Positions 1 to 9,400 of a stretch of 64,000 bases of DNA are shown here, one piece after another. Under the pieces are notes generated by a model. That model was not told the DNA's origin. It worked only from the letters and a program-made list of their open reading frames with translations, and searched no databases. The stretch is taken from the NCBI GenBank assembly GCA_031292275.1, contig JARLHL010000012.1:1-64000 (forward strand), in the 5' to 3' direction. The position numbers and the translations under genes are program-made. Every line of letters starts with the position of its first letter. Position 1 is the first letter of the stretch. The DNA is from Desulfocapsaceae bacterium (GTDB taxonomy: Bacteria; Desulfobacterota; Desulfobulbia; Desulfobulbales; Desulfocapsaceae).

Positions 1-189
1 GGTGAATTGAATTTTGATAGACAAAAAAAAACTGCAATCAGTACTTTTCTCCGTTGTGCATACACTCATGGTGTTAGCCATCTTTGCTTCTTCCCATAGA
101 AATCAGACCAGGATGTGAAATTACCCGAATATGTTTCTCCCATCAGAGTTAAGCAATAATAAATGAATCAAATTTGAGGAGTCGAGATT

Positions 190-2184
190 ATGAAATTTAC
201 GTCGATTAAGTTCAGACTGATTACTGGCGGTATTACTCTTGTTTTACTACCACTCATAATAAGTGGCTATATTTCTACTACAAAATCATCAACAGCCTTA
301 ACAGATATCTCAAAAAATCAGGCAAAAACCATTGCGGAAGACCTTTCCCGCCTAGCCGACAACGCCCTGACTTCGGAAATACAACTGGCAGAAGTCATTT
401 CCACAATTCCTGTGGTAATCGAGACCCTTACCACAATTAAACAATCAGGAACCCCCGAGGCGACCGAACAAGTCAACAGGCTTTTTCAAGGCCTCGGTAA
501 AATCCTTACTAAAATGGGCACGAACTATCAGGGCATTTTCGTTACTGATGCTGACGGCAATCGGATAACCGGTGTACTTGAGGATGGCAGGGAATACAAA
601 GCTAACAACATTACAGATCTTGATTATTTCAAGCAAGTTAAGTCCTCCGGCAAGGCGTTGATCGGCGATATCAGGCATTCAGCGGTAACACAAAAACTGA
701 TTTGTGAAATATGCGCCCCCGTCAAAACAGAAAATCAAAAGATTATCGGTACCGTCGTAGTGGTCCTCAAAGTTGATTATCTCACTGAAATCATATCAGG
801 AAAGGCAATTGGAAAAACTGGATACGGCTTTATGATCGATAAGAACGGTATCATACTCGCCCATCCTGTTCCTGAAAAAATCCTGAAACTCGATTTGAAG
901 CAAGTTGCCGGCATGGAGGGTATTGTCAGTAAGATGCTTACCGGTGCAAAAGGAGTTAACGACTACACCTTCCAAGGGGTTCCCAAAATCGCCGGTTACT
1001 CTCCCCTGTCGGTAGTCAACTGGTATGTAGCGGCAACCCAGGATGCAGCGGAATTTTTAATGGCGGCAAAATCAATCCGCGACCTGATCACGATCATGAC
1101 TGCGGCGATTATCCTGACCATTGCCATAGTCGCCTATGCTGCAAGCCTGATGGTCAAGCCGCTGAACAGGGCAATTGCCAATCTCAAGGATATAGCGGAA
1201 GGTGAAGGTGATCTTACTATGCGCCTGGATGCCCAAGCTAAAGACGAAATCGGAGAACTCGGCTTCTGGTTCAATCGATTTATCGAGAAATTGCAGGCCA
1301 TCATCAAACGGCTTGCGGAAAATTCAAAACTCGTCAATTCTTCCGCCAACCAGCTCTCGGGCATCGCCAAACACCTTTCCACCGGTGCCGAGGACACCTC
1401 TCATCGGGCCGCCAATGTGGCAACCGCCTCAGAAGAGATGACAGCCAATCTGAACAACGTCGCCGCTGCCATGGAACAGTCATCGACCAACACCAATGTG
1501 GTCGCCGCCGCCGCAGAGGAAATGACATCGACAATCACTGAAATTGCTGAGAATGCGGAGCGCGCAAGAGATGTTTCATGCAATGCGGTAAAGCAGGCGG
1601 AAAGCGCCTCCGACAAAATGAAAGAGTCGGGCGAGGCAGCCCAGAAAATAAGCACGGTCACCGAGACAATTACCGAGATATCCAAGCAGACCAATCTCCT
1701 TGCCCTCAACGCCACGATTGAGGCGGCGCGGGCAGGAGAAGCAGGAAAGGGATTTGCTGTGGTCGCCAATGAAATCAAAGAACTGGCCAAACAGACTGCC
1801 CAGGCAACCTTGAATATCAAAGATCAGATCGATGATGTGCAACGGACGACACGGTCCACCGTTGTTGAGATAAACCACATCTCCGAAGTAATCGGCGGTG
1901 TGAATGATATCGCCTCGACTATTGCCACGGCGGTTGAAGAGCAGTCGGCCGCCACGAAGGAAATAGCCAGCAATATATCCCAGGTCAGCCAGGGGATAAG
2001 CGAAGTCAATAAAAATGTAAGCCAAAGCTCGACGGTAGCCACTGAAATTTCGCAAGATATTTCCAAGGTCAATCAGGCGGCGACGGGAATCTCCAAAAGC
2101 AGTAAGGAAGTCCAGGTCAACTCTGAGGATCTGCTGCGCATGGCCAAAGAACTGGATGCCATAGCCGGCAACTTCAAGGTCTGA
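190..2184 (+). CDS. Methyl-accepting chemotaxis protein with periplasmic sensor domain
   Basis: Chemoreceptor that would signal to CheA/CheW from the inner membrane. The N-terminus has a membrane segment (about residues 10-28), then a periplasmic domain of about 270 residues that looks like a double Cache sensor, a second membrane segment (about 298-322), a HAMP linker starting at [13 protein letters not shown], and a long coiled-coil signalling region. The conserved hairpin tip is visible as [19 protein letters not shown]. The ATG follows a good ribosome binding site (GAGGAG). The length of 664 residues is ordinary for the family. It stands alone, with no che genes nearby. The ligand cannot be told from sequence; Cache domains often bind small organic acids or amino acids. 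Confidence 0.96.
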   Translation: MKFTSIKFRLITGGITLVLLPLIISGYISTTKSSTALTDISKNQAKTIAEDLSRLADNALTSEIQLAEVISTIPVVIETLTTIKQSGTPEATEQVNRLFQGLGKILTKMGTNYQGIFVTDADGNRITGVLEDGREYKANNITDLDYFKQVKSSGKALIGDIRHSAVTQKLICEICAPVKTENQKIIGTVVVVLKVDYLTEIISGKAIGKTGYGFMIDKNGIILAHPVPEKILKLDLKQVAGMEGIVSKMLTGAKGVNDYTFQGVPKIAGYSPLSVVNWYVAATQDAAEFLMAAKSIRDLITIMTAAIILTIAIVAYAASLMVKPLNRAIANLKDIAEGEGDLTMRLDAQAKDEIGELGFWFNRFIEKLQAIIKRLAENSKLVNSSANQLSGIAKHLSTGAEDTSHRAANVATASEEMTANLNNVAAAMEQSSTNTNVVAAAAEEMTSTITEIAENAERARDVSCNAVKQAESASDKMKESGEAAQKISTVTETITEISKQTNLLALNATIEAARAGEAGKGFAVVANEIKELAKQTAQATLNIKDQIDDVQRTTRSTVVEINHISEVIGGVNDIASTIATAVEEQSAATKEIASNISQVSQGISEVNKNVSQSSTVATEISQDISKVNQAATGISKSSKEVQVNSEDLLRMAKELDAIAGNFKV

Positions 2185-2490
2185 TCCGGAATTTCACGAA
2201 CCCGGGCCGAAACCTGAGTCAATCATCTTATCTTTTGACATCGATTTCGGCCTCACCTGCTCAGGCACCAGGCATCACCTGACAATATTTTCAGGATCTC
2301 ACGTATTGTATCAATTGCCGGATTTTTCTGGCTCCCGTATCATGCCGGGTATAGAGAAAAAATACTTTTCTGTCCGTTATGAATGGTTATATTACATTCT
2401 GCCACAACAGCGGCGTCTGTTTGTCACCATCTTTTATCGGTGGCAATTGTACGGGCAAGAGAGTGAGATTATATGCAAAAGGAGAATTGT
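2185..2490. other. Intergenic gap, no gene seen
   Basis: About 300 bases between the chemoreceptor and the small secreted protein. I see no convincing coding frame and no clear terminator; the short open frames here have neither ribosome binding sites nor protein-like composition. It should hold the promoter of the next gene. Confidence 0.4.
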
Positions 2491-2985
2491 ATGAAGGTAA
2501 GAGATATGTTACGAGGAGTGTTGATAGCCGGCCTGTTGGCAACAATGGTTTCACCGGCCTTGGCACAGGAACAAGCAGACCACTTGTCTCAAGCGCTACC
2601 GGAGGTCAACCATCAAGATGGGATAGCATATACGACAGGCGGTATCGGAGCTGATGAGACAAACGCGCTCAAGGCGACAGCAAAAAACTACAACCTCTTC
2701 ATCTCAAATTCCGAAAAAAATGGCTCTTTTACCGATAACACCTCGATTACGATTACAGGCAGGCAGGCAACACTGACCGTGAACGACGCAGGGCCCCTGT
2801 TTTATGCCAAGCTGCCTCCGGGAGAATATGTCATCAAGGCAACCAACGGCGACCAAAACCTGCAGCGAAATGTCACAATTACGGGCAACAAACAGGCCCA
2901 GATTCACCTGATCTGGCATGGCAGGTCCGTTGATTACGAACCGCCTGTCCCTCAGAACTCCGGAAAAGGATCCACATTTTTTTAG
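2491..2985 (+). CDS. Secreted carboxypeptidase-regulatory-like (beta-sandwich) protein
   Basis: Exported protein of 164 residues, function unknown. It starts with a Sec signal peptide (MKVRDMLRGVLIAGLLATM, cleavage after SPALA). The ATG at 2491 is chosen over an upstream in-frame ATG because AAGGAG lies directly ahead of it. The second half, with PPGEYVIKATNGDQN followed by alternating strands, resembles the small prealbumin-like domains found in carboxypeptidase regulatory regions. There is no Cys and no lipobox, so it is likely periplasmic. It is followed by a repeat-rich gap and has no obvious operon partner. Confidence 0.72.
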   Translation: MKVRDMLRGVLIAGLLATMVSPALAQEQADHLSQALPEVNHQDGIAYTTGGIGADETNALKATAKNYNLFISNSEKNGSFTDNTSITITGRQATLTVNDAGPLFYAKLPPGEYVIKATNGDQNLQRNVTITGNKQAQIHLIWHGRSVDYEPPVPQNSGKGSTFF

Positions 2986-3595
2986 CGGTATATTTGAAGG
3001 CTTGCAGGAGCGGCGCGCTTGTCATACCGAAGCGAGATGCCTCCTGCAAATTTCGTTGTAGACTGCCAGTCCGGTCCGGCATGCGTGCTCGGACAATTGC
3101 CCCGGAAGTGCCAAGCGCGCCATACCGAAGTGATGAACTTTCCATAATTCGTTGTGATCGGCAGCCCCGCATCCGGCCATGCCGGTTACAGGCGTATGGG
3201 GTTCTGCTGCTGGGCAGGCCCCCATCCCCGCCACAGGCTTCAACTGCATCCAGGCTCTTTCACCGTCATTGTATATGCCGGGCCGAATAATTTGCATCGG
3301 GTGCAAACTCAATTGACATTTGATTTATACCTGCAATTAAGGTATGTTACCAATGCAAGGTATCTTGTGCAGCACGCCCTTCAAGAAGGTTCAATACAAT
3401 CAGCCGTCTTCTCCTGCTGAACGGATTTTTTGAATTGTTCACCACGGTATCTCCTTTCAATTTTTCACCTTCCGCCATGATGAAAACGCGACGCCACAGG
3501 ACAGAGGCAGGAGAGTATAGAAAAATAAAACGGAGCCGTGCTGAGAACTCAAGTATTTGATTAAAAATCAAAATAACACTGACAGAGGTTATACA
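2986..3595. repeat. Gap holding two tandem, minus-oriented copies of the dispersed repeat
   Basis: Two divergent copies of the roughly 100-bp dispersed repeat lie head to tail, both inverted. Copy 1 runs from about 2990 to 3088: the hairpin arms are GGCTTGCAGGAGC and GCCTCCTGCAAAT, followed by the block CCAGTCCGGTCCGGCATG. Copy 2 runs from about 3088 to 3185 and ends in GCATCCGGCCATGCCGGTT. Both contain CATACCGAAG. The rest of the gap (about 3300-3595) is AT-rich and has no coding signal. Confidence 0.6.
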
Positions 3596-4000
3596 ATGAA
3601 TAAACTCATCCCCCTCTCTCTTCTCTTTTACCCGCTCCTCTTCGTCCAACCCGGAATATGCCAGGACGATGAAGGATGTCATTTCAATACAGAAAACGCT
3701 ATCATCTGCGCCTCTCCGCGAAAAGCGGCTTTAGCCTTTCAGTATTTCGGCTTTGATGCAGGACTGATCAACATGCCCCTTAATCAGCAGGTACTCAGGG
3801 AATTGGGATGCAGGATACCCTATACCGCAAATTATAAAGACGCAGTTATCAGACAGGTACATGCTGAAGTGATAGACACACCATCAGGCCCGGAACCGGT
3901 CATTTCAGCAATTATCAACGGGAAGGACAGAGGATATATTGCCCAGCGGTACCTGGATGGAGCCTGCAGGCGATACAAGCCCGAATGGGAGGATCAATAA
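3596..4000 (+). CDS. Small secreted protein with four cysteines, unknown
   Basis: Exported protein of 134 residues that I do not recognise. A signal peptide is clear (MNKLIPLSLLFYPLLFVQPG, cleavage near ICQ-DD). The mature part has about four Cys (GCHF, IICAS, GCRIP, ACRRY), which could form two disulfides in the periplasm. The ATG at 3596 follows GAGG and fits the signal peptide better than an in-frame start 39 bases upstream. It stands alone between two gaps. Confidence 0.66.
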   Translation: MNKLIPLSLLFYPLLFVQPGICQDDEGCHFNTENAIICASPRKAALAFQYFGFDAGLINMPLNQQVLRELGCRIPYTANYKDAVIRQVHAEVIDTPSGPEPVISAIINGKDRGYIAQRYLDGACRRYKPEWEDQ

Positions 4001-4335
4001 ACTCAAATCGTATTTGTACCGTCTCCATTCATTCTCACGGCAGGCTGCATATACCGGTGCATCCCCTCCGGCGACGGCTTCGGCACCACTTTTCTGCAAT
4101 GCATGTTTTCTGTGTATATACTCCTCGCTATTTCGATGCAATATCAGCATGATTTGTTGTATTGACCTCGTCCGCCTCCAAGAGGCCGAGAATACCGCTC
4201 AAAGGCGTGAAATTGGCAGGCAACTGCGTTTTCCCTTTGTAATATCAATCGGATTATGAATAAATACGGATATCCTGTTCGATATTCACGCGTATAAGAA
4301 AGAGTTTTCCCGGCATATTTCAAGGAGAAAATAGT
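4001..4335. other. Intergenic gap, nothing recognised
   Basis: About 335 bases without a credible coding frame on either strand. The last 20 bases hold the ribosome binding site (CAAGGAGAAAATA) of the next gene. No repeat copy or strong hairpin was seen. Confidence 0.4.
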
Positions 4336-4974
4336 ATGAGGTTTCGATGTGGTATTTGTGAAAAAATCTATAAAATCGATTTTATGCATGTTTGCCTGAA
4401 CGATCTGTCCTTTCAATGTCAAAACTGTAATAACAAATTTTCCGTTAAAAAGGATTTAAGCTTCTCATCCTCCAGCAGAAACTCCACCATTATTTGTGAA
4501 AATTGCGGGACGTTCATTCCTGAAGGAGAAAGGTCGTGCACAGCATGCAATTTTATCGTCAGCAAGCCCCATGAGGATCTGAGAATAGATAACTACCTGT
4601 ATGAACACTATGAAGTGAAGAAGAACGGGAAAATATTCAGTAAAAAAGCCGGAAACATACCGAACAGGAGCAAGATCATGCTGCCTGCGTGTCTGCTGCT
4701 CATGTTTTTTCTGCTGTTGGCCGGGGCGGCGTATCTCTCCGCAAAAAGTCCGCAAGGTATACGATTGACGCAATTCGTCAGAGAGGGCATCACCCTGATA
4801 AAACCGGTACGGCATGAAATGCAGGTCGTAATTATGAAATCTGGCCAGACGTTCTATATAAATAGTATCAAAAAAGATAAGGGAGTCTTACAATTAGCCA
4901 CTCCCAGCGGGTTGGTTATTGATGTTAAGGAGCAGGACGTCCTGCAGATTTCACAGGCAACCGTAAAAAAATAA
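4336..4974 (+). CDS. Zinc-ribbon membrane-anchored protein
   Basis: Protein of 212 residues with two zinc ribbons at the N-terminus: CGIC (5-8) with CQNC (28-31), and CENC (54-57) with CTAC (68-71). The first resembles the MJ0042-type ribbon often found at the start of delta-proteobacterial regulatory or scaffold proteins. A single membrane helix follows at about 113-134, then about 75 residues, probably outside the cytoplasm, including QVVIMKSGQTFYINSIKKD, a small beta-rich module. The ATG has an AAGGAG site. Function is unknown; a metal- or redox-responsive membrane sensor is possible but not shown. Confidence 0.7.
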   Translation: MRFRCGICEKIYKIDFMHVCLNDLSFQCQNCNNKFSVKKDLSFSSSSRNSTIICENCGTFIPEGERSCTACNFIVSKPHEDLRIDNYLYEHYEVKKNGKIFSKKAGNIPNRSKIMLPACLLLMFFLLLAGAAYLSAKSPQGIRLTQFVREGITLIKPVRHEMQVVIMKSGQTFYINSIKKDKGVLQLATPSGLVIDVKEQDVLQISQATVKK

Positions 4975-4986
4975 TGGAGAGGTGCA

Positions 4987-5022
4987 GACTGGGTTGCAGC
5001 GCGGCAAGCGCGCAACCCAGTC
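4987..5022. terminator. Strong hairpin between convergent genes
   Basis: GACTGGGTTGC pairs with GCAACCCAGTC, extended inward by GCGC/GCGC around a GGCAA loop with one bulged A. It lies 13 bases after the stop of the zinc-ribbon gene and before the 3' end of the convergent kinase-like gene. There is no U-run on either side, so it could be a Rho-assisted or processing hairpin, or a repeat, rather than a classical terminator. Confidence 0.5.
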
Positions 5023-5084
5023 CAACGCAGGGGGGTTTTACCAACCACCTAAAATCCCCCAAAGTGAGGAGCATCTTCCGGCTT

Positions 5085-5924
5085 TTAGCCAATATTATGG
5101 TAGGGGTTCACATGGTCACGATGTTCAGAGGCACCACGAACGGTATTGATCACCTCTTTGACCCCATCAACCTTTTGGGCAATATTTACAAGTTCGGACA
5201 GGAGGTTTGCGGAGAAAGCTATCTTGCCTTCAACATTGCTGAAGGAAATGACCCCGTCATTGGCAGTGATCGTTATTGAAGGGGCAATCTGAACAATCCT
5301 CGCCTGTACCTTACATGCCAGCGCCAGATCATTGACCATTTTCTGCGATTTTTCAGTCGCCTGGAAGGTAGGGAGATGCACGGTCTGCGCCAGAATACCA
5401 ACGACATCATCGACCGACAGGGATTTTATACGCAGAACCATATCATACAACCGGCTGTCCCAGGTATCTGTCCCGTAAACCTGAAGCCCCCATTTACGCC
5501 GCTCCTCATCGTCTTTTTTCAGAACATAGAGGGCCTTTTCAGCAGAGATATTTTCCCTTTTCATCTCCTCCTGCACCCTGTCGCCCATGTCGGCAATGAT
5601 CCTGACCTTAATAACATGGGGGATGTCCTTCAGGAAGTATTGCCCCGCCAGGCCATGATACACGACATTGTCCTTCTGGACGTGCTGCAAGAGCGCTGAT
5701 TTCAAATAACTGAGATACCGCTCCTTTCCGTAATGAAACCGTTCCAGGACGGTGGGCGCATCATGAAGGGCCCTGATCAGTCTGATCTCAGGGATATTGA
5801 ATTCATCCGAGGCCTCCAGCAGGATATCCCGGGAAATACACTCATATCCGAGCCGACCGGCTAATTTTTCAGCGACTTCTCGTCCTCTGCTGTACGAACC
5901 TCTGGAAATGGTGATAATTGACAT
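5085..5924 (-). CDS. Cytidylate kinase-like protein with BON-like C-terminal domain
   Basis: Protein of 279 residues. The N-terminus, MSIITISRGSYSRGREVAEK, is typical of the cytidylate kinase-like family (AAA_33/PF13189 type). In this family the P-loop is degenerate, and here it reads SRGSYSRGRE. A region like EERRKWGLQVYGTDTWD follows, where the family places its lid and product-binding residues. The last 70 residues (ITITANDGVISFSNVEGKI) read like a BON or phospholipid-binding module. The start at 5924 is preceded by AGGAG; a longer open frame upstream lacks a start signal. It is probably a nucleotide-binding regulator rather than the housekeeping CMP kinase, which has a different length and motif order. 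Substrate unknown. Confidence 0.8.
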   Translation of the reverse strand: MSIITISRGSYSRGREVAEKLAGRLGYECISRDILLEASDEFNIPEIRLIRALHDAPTVLERFHYGKERYLSYLKSALLQHVQKDNVVYHGLAGQYFLKDIPHVIKVRIIADMGDRVQEEMKRENISAEKALYVLKKDDEERRKWGLQVYGTDTWDSRLYDMVLRIKSLSVDDVVGILAQTVHLPTFQATEKSQKMVNDLALACKVQARIVQIAPSITITANDGVISFSNVEGKIAFSANLLSELVNIAQKVDGVKEVINTVRGASEHRDHVNPYHNIG

Positions 5925-6309
5925 GTATTCATACTCCTGTTCTTCTGTCGTTAATTTGTTGAATGTTCCTCTGAATGAGGCAGAAGCCCTCCGATAAAGG
6001 CCGCTGATCCATGCAACTCCGGACAATCCCCGGTAAACATTTGTCTGATTGATCGGCAAACAATATATCGGCAAAAAGGAGAAAGCAAGGGAAGAGCGGC
6101 ATTACCCAGCCATATTGGTGATAAGGCCACAGTTTCTACCCGGCACTGCCGCAACCGCGAGGCCGGAGCCGGTCTTCACCGGATCGCACACCTTCTTTCG
6201 CCGGTGCCTGGGGCCCATGAAGAAGTTTCTCTTCACTCAGACGGATCCGGACATGAAGGCATCAGCCACGGGCATCGCCCTTGACAATAAAGGGAAAATT
6301 TTGTTTAAG
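5925..6309. other. Intergenic gap between two minus-strand genes
   Basis: About 385 bases. No coding frame with a ribosome binding site is seen. The part nearest 5930 carries the ribosome binding site of the kinase-like gene (AGGAG on the minus strand). No clear terminator for the upstream minus-strand gene is visible. Confidence 0.35.
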
Positions 6310-7260
6310 CTATGATTCGGGACACTCGAGGGGAAATGCCTGGACCTCGTTTTTCAGCAGATTCATCTTAGAAAAATGCGCATATACCTTCAGGGCGATC
6401 TCCCTGCGGGTTGCCCTTTTCTTCAATGTCCGCCGTCTGTGTTTCGACGGTATCAAAAAAAGATCCTTGTTTTTGAGCGGCAGTTCCAGGTAATAATCAC
6501 CGGAGGATATCTTCGTTGATTCAAAAGATTCCCAGAATCTATCGTAATTTCTTGCATAATCAGCAGTCAGGCATGCCAGCTGATTATTTGTGCTTATCCC
6601 TATGAGCGACTCAACCCCCAGGCCAAGCGCCATACCTTCAACGATAGATAAGAGCAAAGTGGAGGGCTTGTTTTCGCCGAATGCCTTCGTACAAACGGAA
6701 ATCTCCTTCAGTCTGCCAGCATATCCCTGGATCCTGGAAATAAAGAGGATGATCCTCTCTCTCACACCAAAGCATTTTCCAGGGGCAAAAGAAAATCCCA
6801 TACAGTAAAGCGCGGTCCCGTTCATCGTAAAATCAAGAAGCAAGGGCCCCTCTCTTTCAAAGGGCGATGGCGTTTTCAGGGAAATTTCATACGAATTTCC
6901 CTCTCTGGTTTCAGACCAAAAGGTCAAACCGTCTCCATATATCTTCTTGATGATATGGAATGGAAAAGTACGCTGCAAAAAAGCATAATGACAGTTGATA
7001 ATTTTCAGTTTCTTGCGGGTAGTCAAAGAAACAGACAAATAATCGAACAGGTAGTAAACCTTAACTCTTGGACAGAGCAGTCTGTGCCTATGCAGAGAGC
7101 TGAGGGTCTTTCTCAGCTTGAAGTGGTCATGAATGAAAAAAAGAATCCTAGAACCTCTCAGGCAAAGAACCAGCCACTCCACCATGGATCTTTCCCGATG
7201 AAGAGGTAAACGGGGAAAAGCGGGCAGCACTTCACTGAGTAAGGTCGTACTCTCTGGCAT
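6310..7260 (-). CDS. DUF535 / VirK-YbjX family protein
   Basis: Protein of 316 residues matching the VirK/YbjX (DUF535) family. Visible hallmarks are LYCMGFSF, a later ISRIQG block (the family's 'iQG' motif), KAFGENKPSTLLLSIVEGMA, NYDRFWESFE (family R/N-Y-D-x-F-W), YYLELPL and a terminal HRRR stretch. The family is linked to cell-surface and stress phenotypes in enterobacteria, with no proven biochemical activity. The ATG at 7260 is the first in frame. It is monocistronic here and its 5' side faces a 790-base gap. Confidence 0.85.
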   Translation of the reverse strand: MPESTTLLSEVLPAFPRLPLHRERSMVEWLVLCLRGSRILFFIHDHFKLRKTLSSLHRHRLLCPRVKVYYLFDYLSVSLTTRKKLKIINCHYAFLQRTFPFHIIKKIYGDGLTFWSETREGNSYEISLKTPSPFEREGPLLLDFTMNGTALYCMGFSFAPGKCFGVRERIILFISRIQGYAGRLKEISVCTKAFGENKPSTLLLSIVEGMALGLGVESLIGISTNNQLACLTADYARNYDRFWESFESTKISSGDYYLELPLKNKDLFLIPSKHRRRTLKKRATRREIALKVYAHFSKMNLLKNEVQAFPLECPES

Positions 7261-8050
7261 AGTATTGTTAAATCACCATAACCTCAGAGACAGAAATAAG
7301 GGGCTAATAACACTTCCCTCAAGTCCGCGGATAAACACAAAGAATCCAGACATACTCGGACCCTTCGCCAGGCGGGAGAGGAACGATAAGCCTCTCCTCA
7401 CAATCACTCGTCAGCACGATACACTATACACCTGGGCTTGCAAATAAAATTCCAGAAAAAAAGAATCCAGACATCCGCATATCACTTTTTCGATCGATCA
7501 ACAATCCCCTTGTTATAATAGCAAAATAGAAAGAAACAATAAATCATATTTTCCAGAAATATGGAATAATACACTCAGGGCATCAATCCCGCCTGCGTCA
7601 GATAAGGTTGTTTTTTCCTGCTGAGGACAGTATTGCATGCAAGGCGCCAATTTGTTGTTTCTTTTTTGTATTTCTCAATGTTTGCCATGTCCTGACTTCT
7701 TTTCCTGCAAGCCGAAAGTCTCTCTTTTTCCGCCCAGGCATTGGCCGGCCAGCAGATTCAACTGATCCTCATTCATATTTCGTTGGAACCGGCCATGCTG
7801 GTTTAACTGTGATCCGCAACGCAAAGAGAGACTTTGATGGTCGCGCCTCACCGACACTCTACAGTCGCACACAGGCGCTATTTTGCGACTGTAACGTCTT
7901 TTTACCCTGACAGGTTTATTTTCAATATTATCTAACATTATGCAATAAAAGCAACTTTCATTTCTCAATCTATCTGGCCCAATGTTTGCTGTTACCAACC
8001 TTACGAAAAGCAGAAAGGAAAAAACAAATATATTTTTGGGAGGACAAAAT
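7261..8050. other. Long gap with a partial copy of the dispersed repeat
   Basis: About 790 bases. A partial, inverted copy of the dispersed repeat is seen at about 7775-7803 (CGTTGGAACCGGCCATGCTGGTTTAA), next to the palindromic stretch TTGGCCGGCCAG (7742-7753). A 141-codon frame on the minus strand covers this repeat, but it has no ribosome binding site and an odd composition, so I do not call it. The last bases carry the GGGAGGAC site of the following small gene. Confidence 0.45.
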
Positions 8051-8230
8051 ATGCCTGGATTTGATCCGCAAGGACAAAGAGGACAATGCTTCCGCGCCAC
8101 CGATACCGACCCGGCAAGGAAACGAGGTCAAGGTGGCCAATGTCAGAAAAAAGGCGGCGGCAAGAGGAGCCAGAGGATGGGTAAGGGCTCAGGTGGATGC
8201 CAGGGCCGCCGCCAGGAACCGGCAGGATAG
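8051..8230 (+). CDS. Small Gly/Arg/Gln-rich protein (MPGFD type)
   Basis: A 59-residue protein beginning MPGFDPQGQRGQC with a strong ribosome binding site (GGGAGG, 7 bases before the ATG). Small proteins starting MPGFD or MPGGD, rich in Gly, Arg and Cys, are common in anaerobic delta-proteobacteria and are often annotated DUF5320-like; they frequently lie by iron-sulfur or metal-related genes. This one has three Cys and a high basic charge. Family assignment is by the N-terminal signature only. It precedes the trmO and moaE-like genes on the same strand. Confidence 0.5.
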   Translation: MPGFDPQGQRGQCFRATDTDPARKRGQGGQCQKKGGGKRSQRMGKGSGGCQGRRQEPAG

Positions 8231-8305
8231 GACTTGATAGGTTGGGACCAATACGGTAAAACCCAAAAAAGAGCCTTGACGGAAAAGGCATAAAAAGGAT
8301 CATCC

Positions 8306-8806
8306 ATGGACAAAAACACAGTCATTTATTCTCCGATCGGGATAATTCATAGTGACCATATTACGGCCCGGCAGACACCGATCCAACCAGTCTTTGCCAA
8401 AGGTTGTTGCGGTACGGCTGAGATCTTCAGTGAATTTGTCGAGGGTTTGCGGGACCTGGAGGGCTTTTCTCATATTTACCTGATTTATCATCTCAATCAG
8501 GCTGAACCGGCGAAGTTGACGGTCAAACCATTCCTGCAGGATATCGAACGGGGGGTCTTTGCCACCAGGGCACCTTGCCGCCCCAACGCCATCGGCCTAA
8601 GCATCGTGGAGCTTGTACGCCGCGAGGGTCCGATATTATACCTCGATGGGGTGGATATCCTCAACGACACGCCGCTCCTGGATATCAAGCCCTATACAGC
8701 CAAATTCGACCGGCTGGACACGACCCGTAATGGCTGGCAGGACGAGGTGGATGAACAGACGGCGAGACGGCTCGGTCGAAGGGACTACCTGGGTGATGGC
8801 CGTTGA
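8306..8806 (+). CDS. trmO: tRNA (N6-threonylcarbamoyladenosine37-N6)-methyltransferase, TrmO-type
   Basis: Protein of 166 residues of the TrmO (TsaA/YaeB/VirR) family, which methylates N6 of t6A37 in tRNA using S-adenosylmethionine. Visible motifs are the start YSPIGIIHSDH, the core RAPCRPNAIGLSIVEL (family T/R-x-P-x-RPN-x-IGLS) and DILNDTPLLDIKPY (family D-x-x-D-G-TP-x-LDIKPY, with N in place of one residue). It is the short form without the C-terminal extension of the E. coli enzyme, as in many anaerobes and archaea. The ribosome binding site is AAGGA. A MoaE-like gene follows after 55 bases. In sulfate reducers short TrmO homologues are often grouped with molybdenum cofactor genes, so its true substrate is open. 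Confidence 0.85.
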   Translation: MDKNTVIYSPIGIIHSDHITARQTPIQPVFAKGCCGTAEIFSEFVEGLRDLEGFSHIYLIYHLNQAEPAKLTVKPFLQDIERGVFATRAPCRPNAIGLSIVELVRREGPILYLDGVDILNDTPLLDIKPYTAKFDRLDTTRNGWQDEVDEQTARRLGRRDYLGDGR

Positions 8807-8861
8807 AAATATTTCTCTAAAATCGTGATCGGGCCGCGCCAACCTAACAAGGAGAAGACCC

Positions 8862-9209
8862 ATGATTGAAGAATGGATTAAGGAAATCAAACAACATTGC
8901 GACCCCGACATGCTGGGAATGATCTTGACCCATAATGGAGTCGTCCGCGGCACCGCAAAGGACGGCATCCGGATAAAGGCCATGCATCTCTCTTACGACA
9001 GGGACATGCTCCAGCAGACTGTTCAGACATTTAAGGCAAGAGATGGAATCGTCGACATCAGGGTCTGGATCAATGAAGGGGAACTACAGGTTGGGGATGA
9101 TATTATGATAGTTTGCGTGGCCGGACGGTTTCGAACTGATATCCTCCCGGTATTTGAGGAATTGCTTATATCCATCAAGACTCGAATCGTTTGCGAAAAA
9201 GAGCTGTGA
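8862..9209 (+). CDS. MoaE-like protein (molybdopterin synthase large-subunit family)
   Basis: Protein of 115 residues related to MoaE, the large subunit that inserts sulfur into precursor Z together with MoaD. The match covers GMILTHNGVVRGT near the N-terminus and INEGELQVGDDIMIVCVAG, which is the MoaE signature (G-x-L-x-VGD-x-x-V-x-V-x-x-x-x-R). It is shorter than standard MoaE (about 150) and ends at CEKEL, without the P-x-W-K-K-E segment that carries the catalytic Lys. It may therefore be a divergent or non-catalytic paralogue. It follows the trmO-like gene on the same strand with an AAGGAG site. Confidence 0.72.
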   Translation: MIEEWIKEIKQHCDPDMLGMILTHNGVVRGTAKDGIRIKAMHLSYDRDMLQQTVQTFKARDGIVDIRVWINEGELQVGDDIMIVCVAGRFRTDILPVFEELLISIKTRIVCEKEL

Positions 9210-9400
9210 CACGTTGTCATCATACTGCCTCAACGGGTGCCTTGATTCCTGCAACCGGTATCAATACAGTATCTATCGTCAGCAGGGTTTGCTTTGACGC
9301 TGCTGATACGATATGGACATGGATGATGGATGCAATGTCCGGGCGCGTTGGCTATCCAGAGACGTGCGCAATGCTTCAGTCAATCTGAGAGGAGAAGAGC

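Noticed and set aside
7675-8100. 141-codon minus-strand frame, first thought to be a transposase remnant
   Set aside because: Its central part is the dispersed repeat read through; no domain or start signal found.
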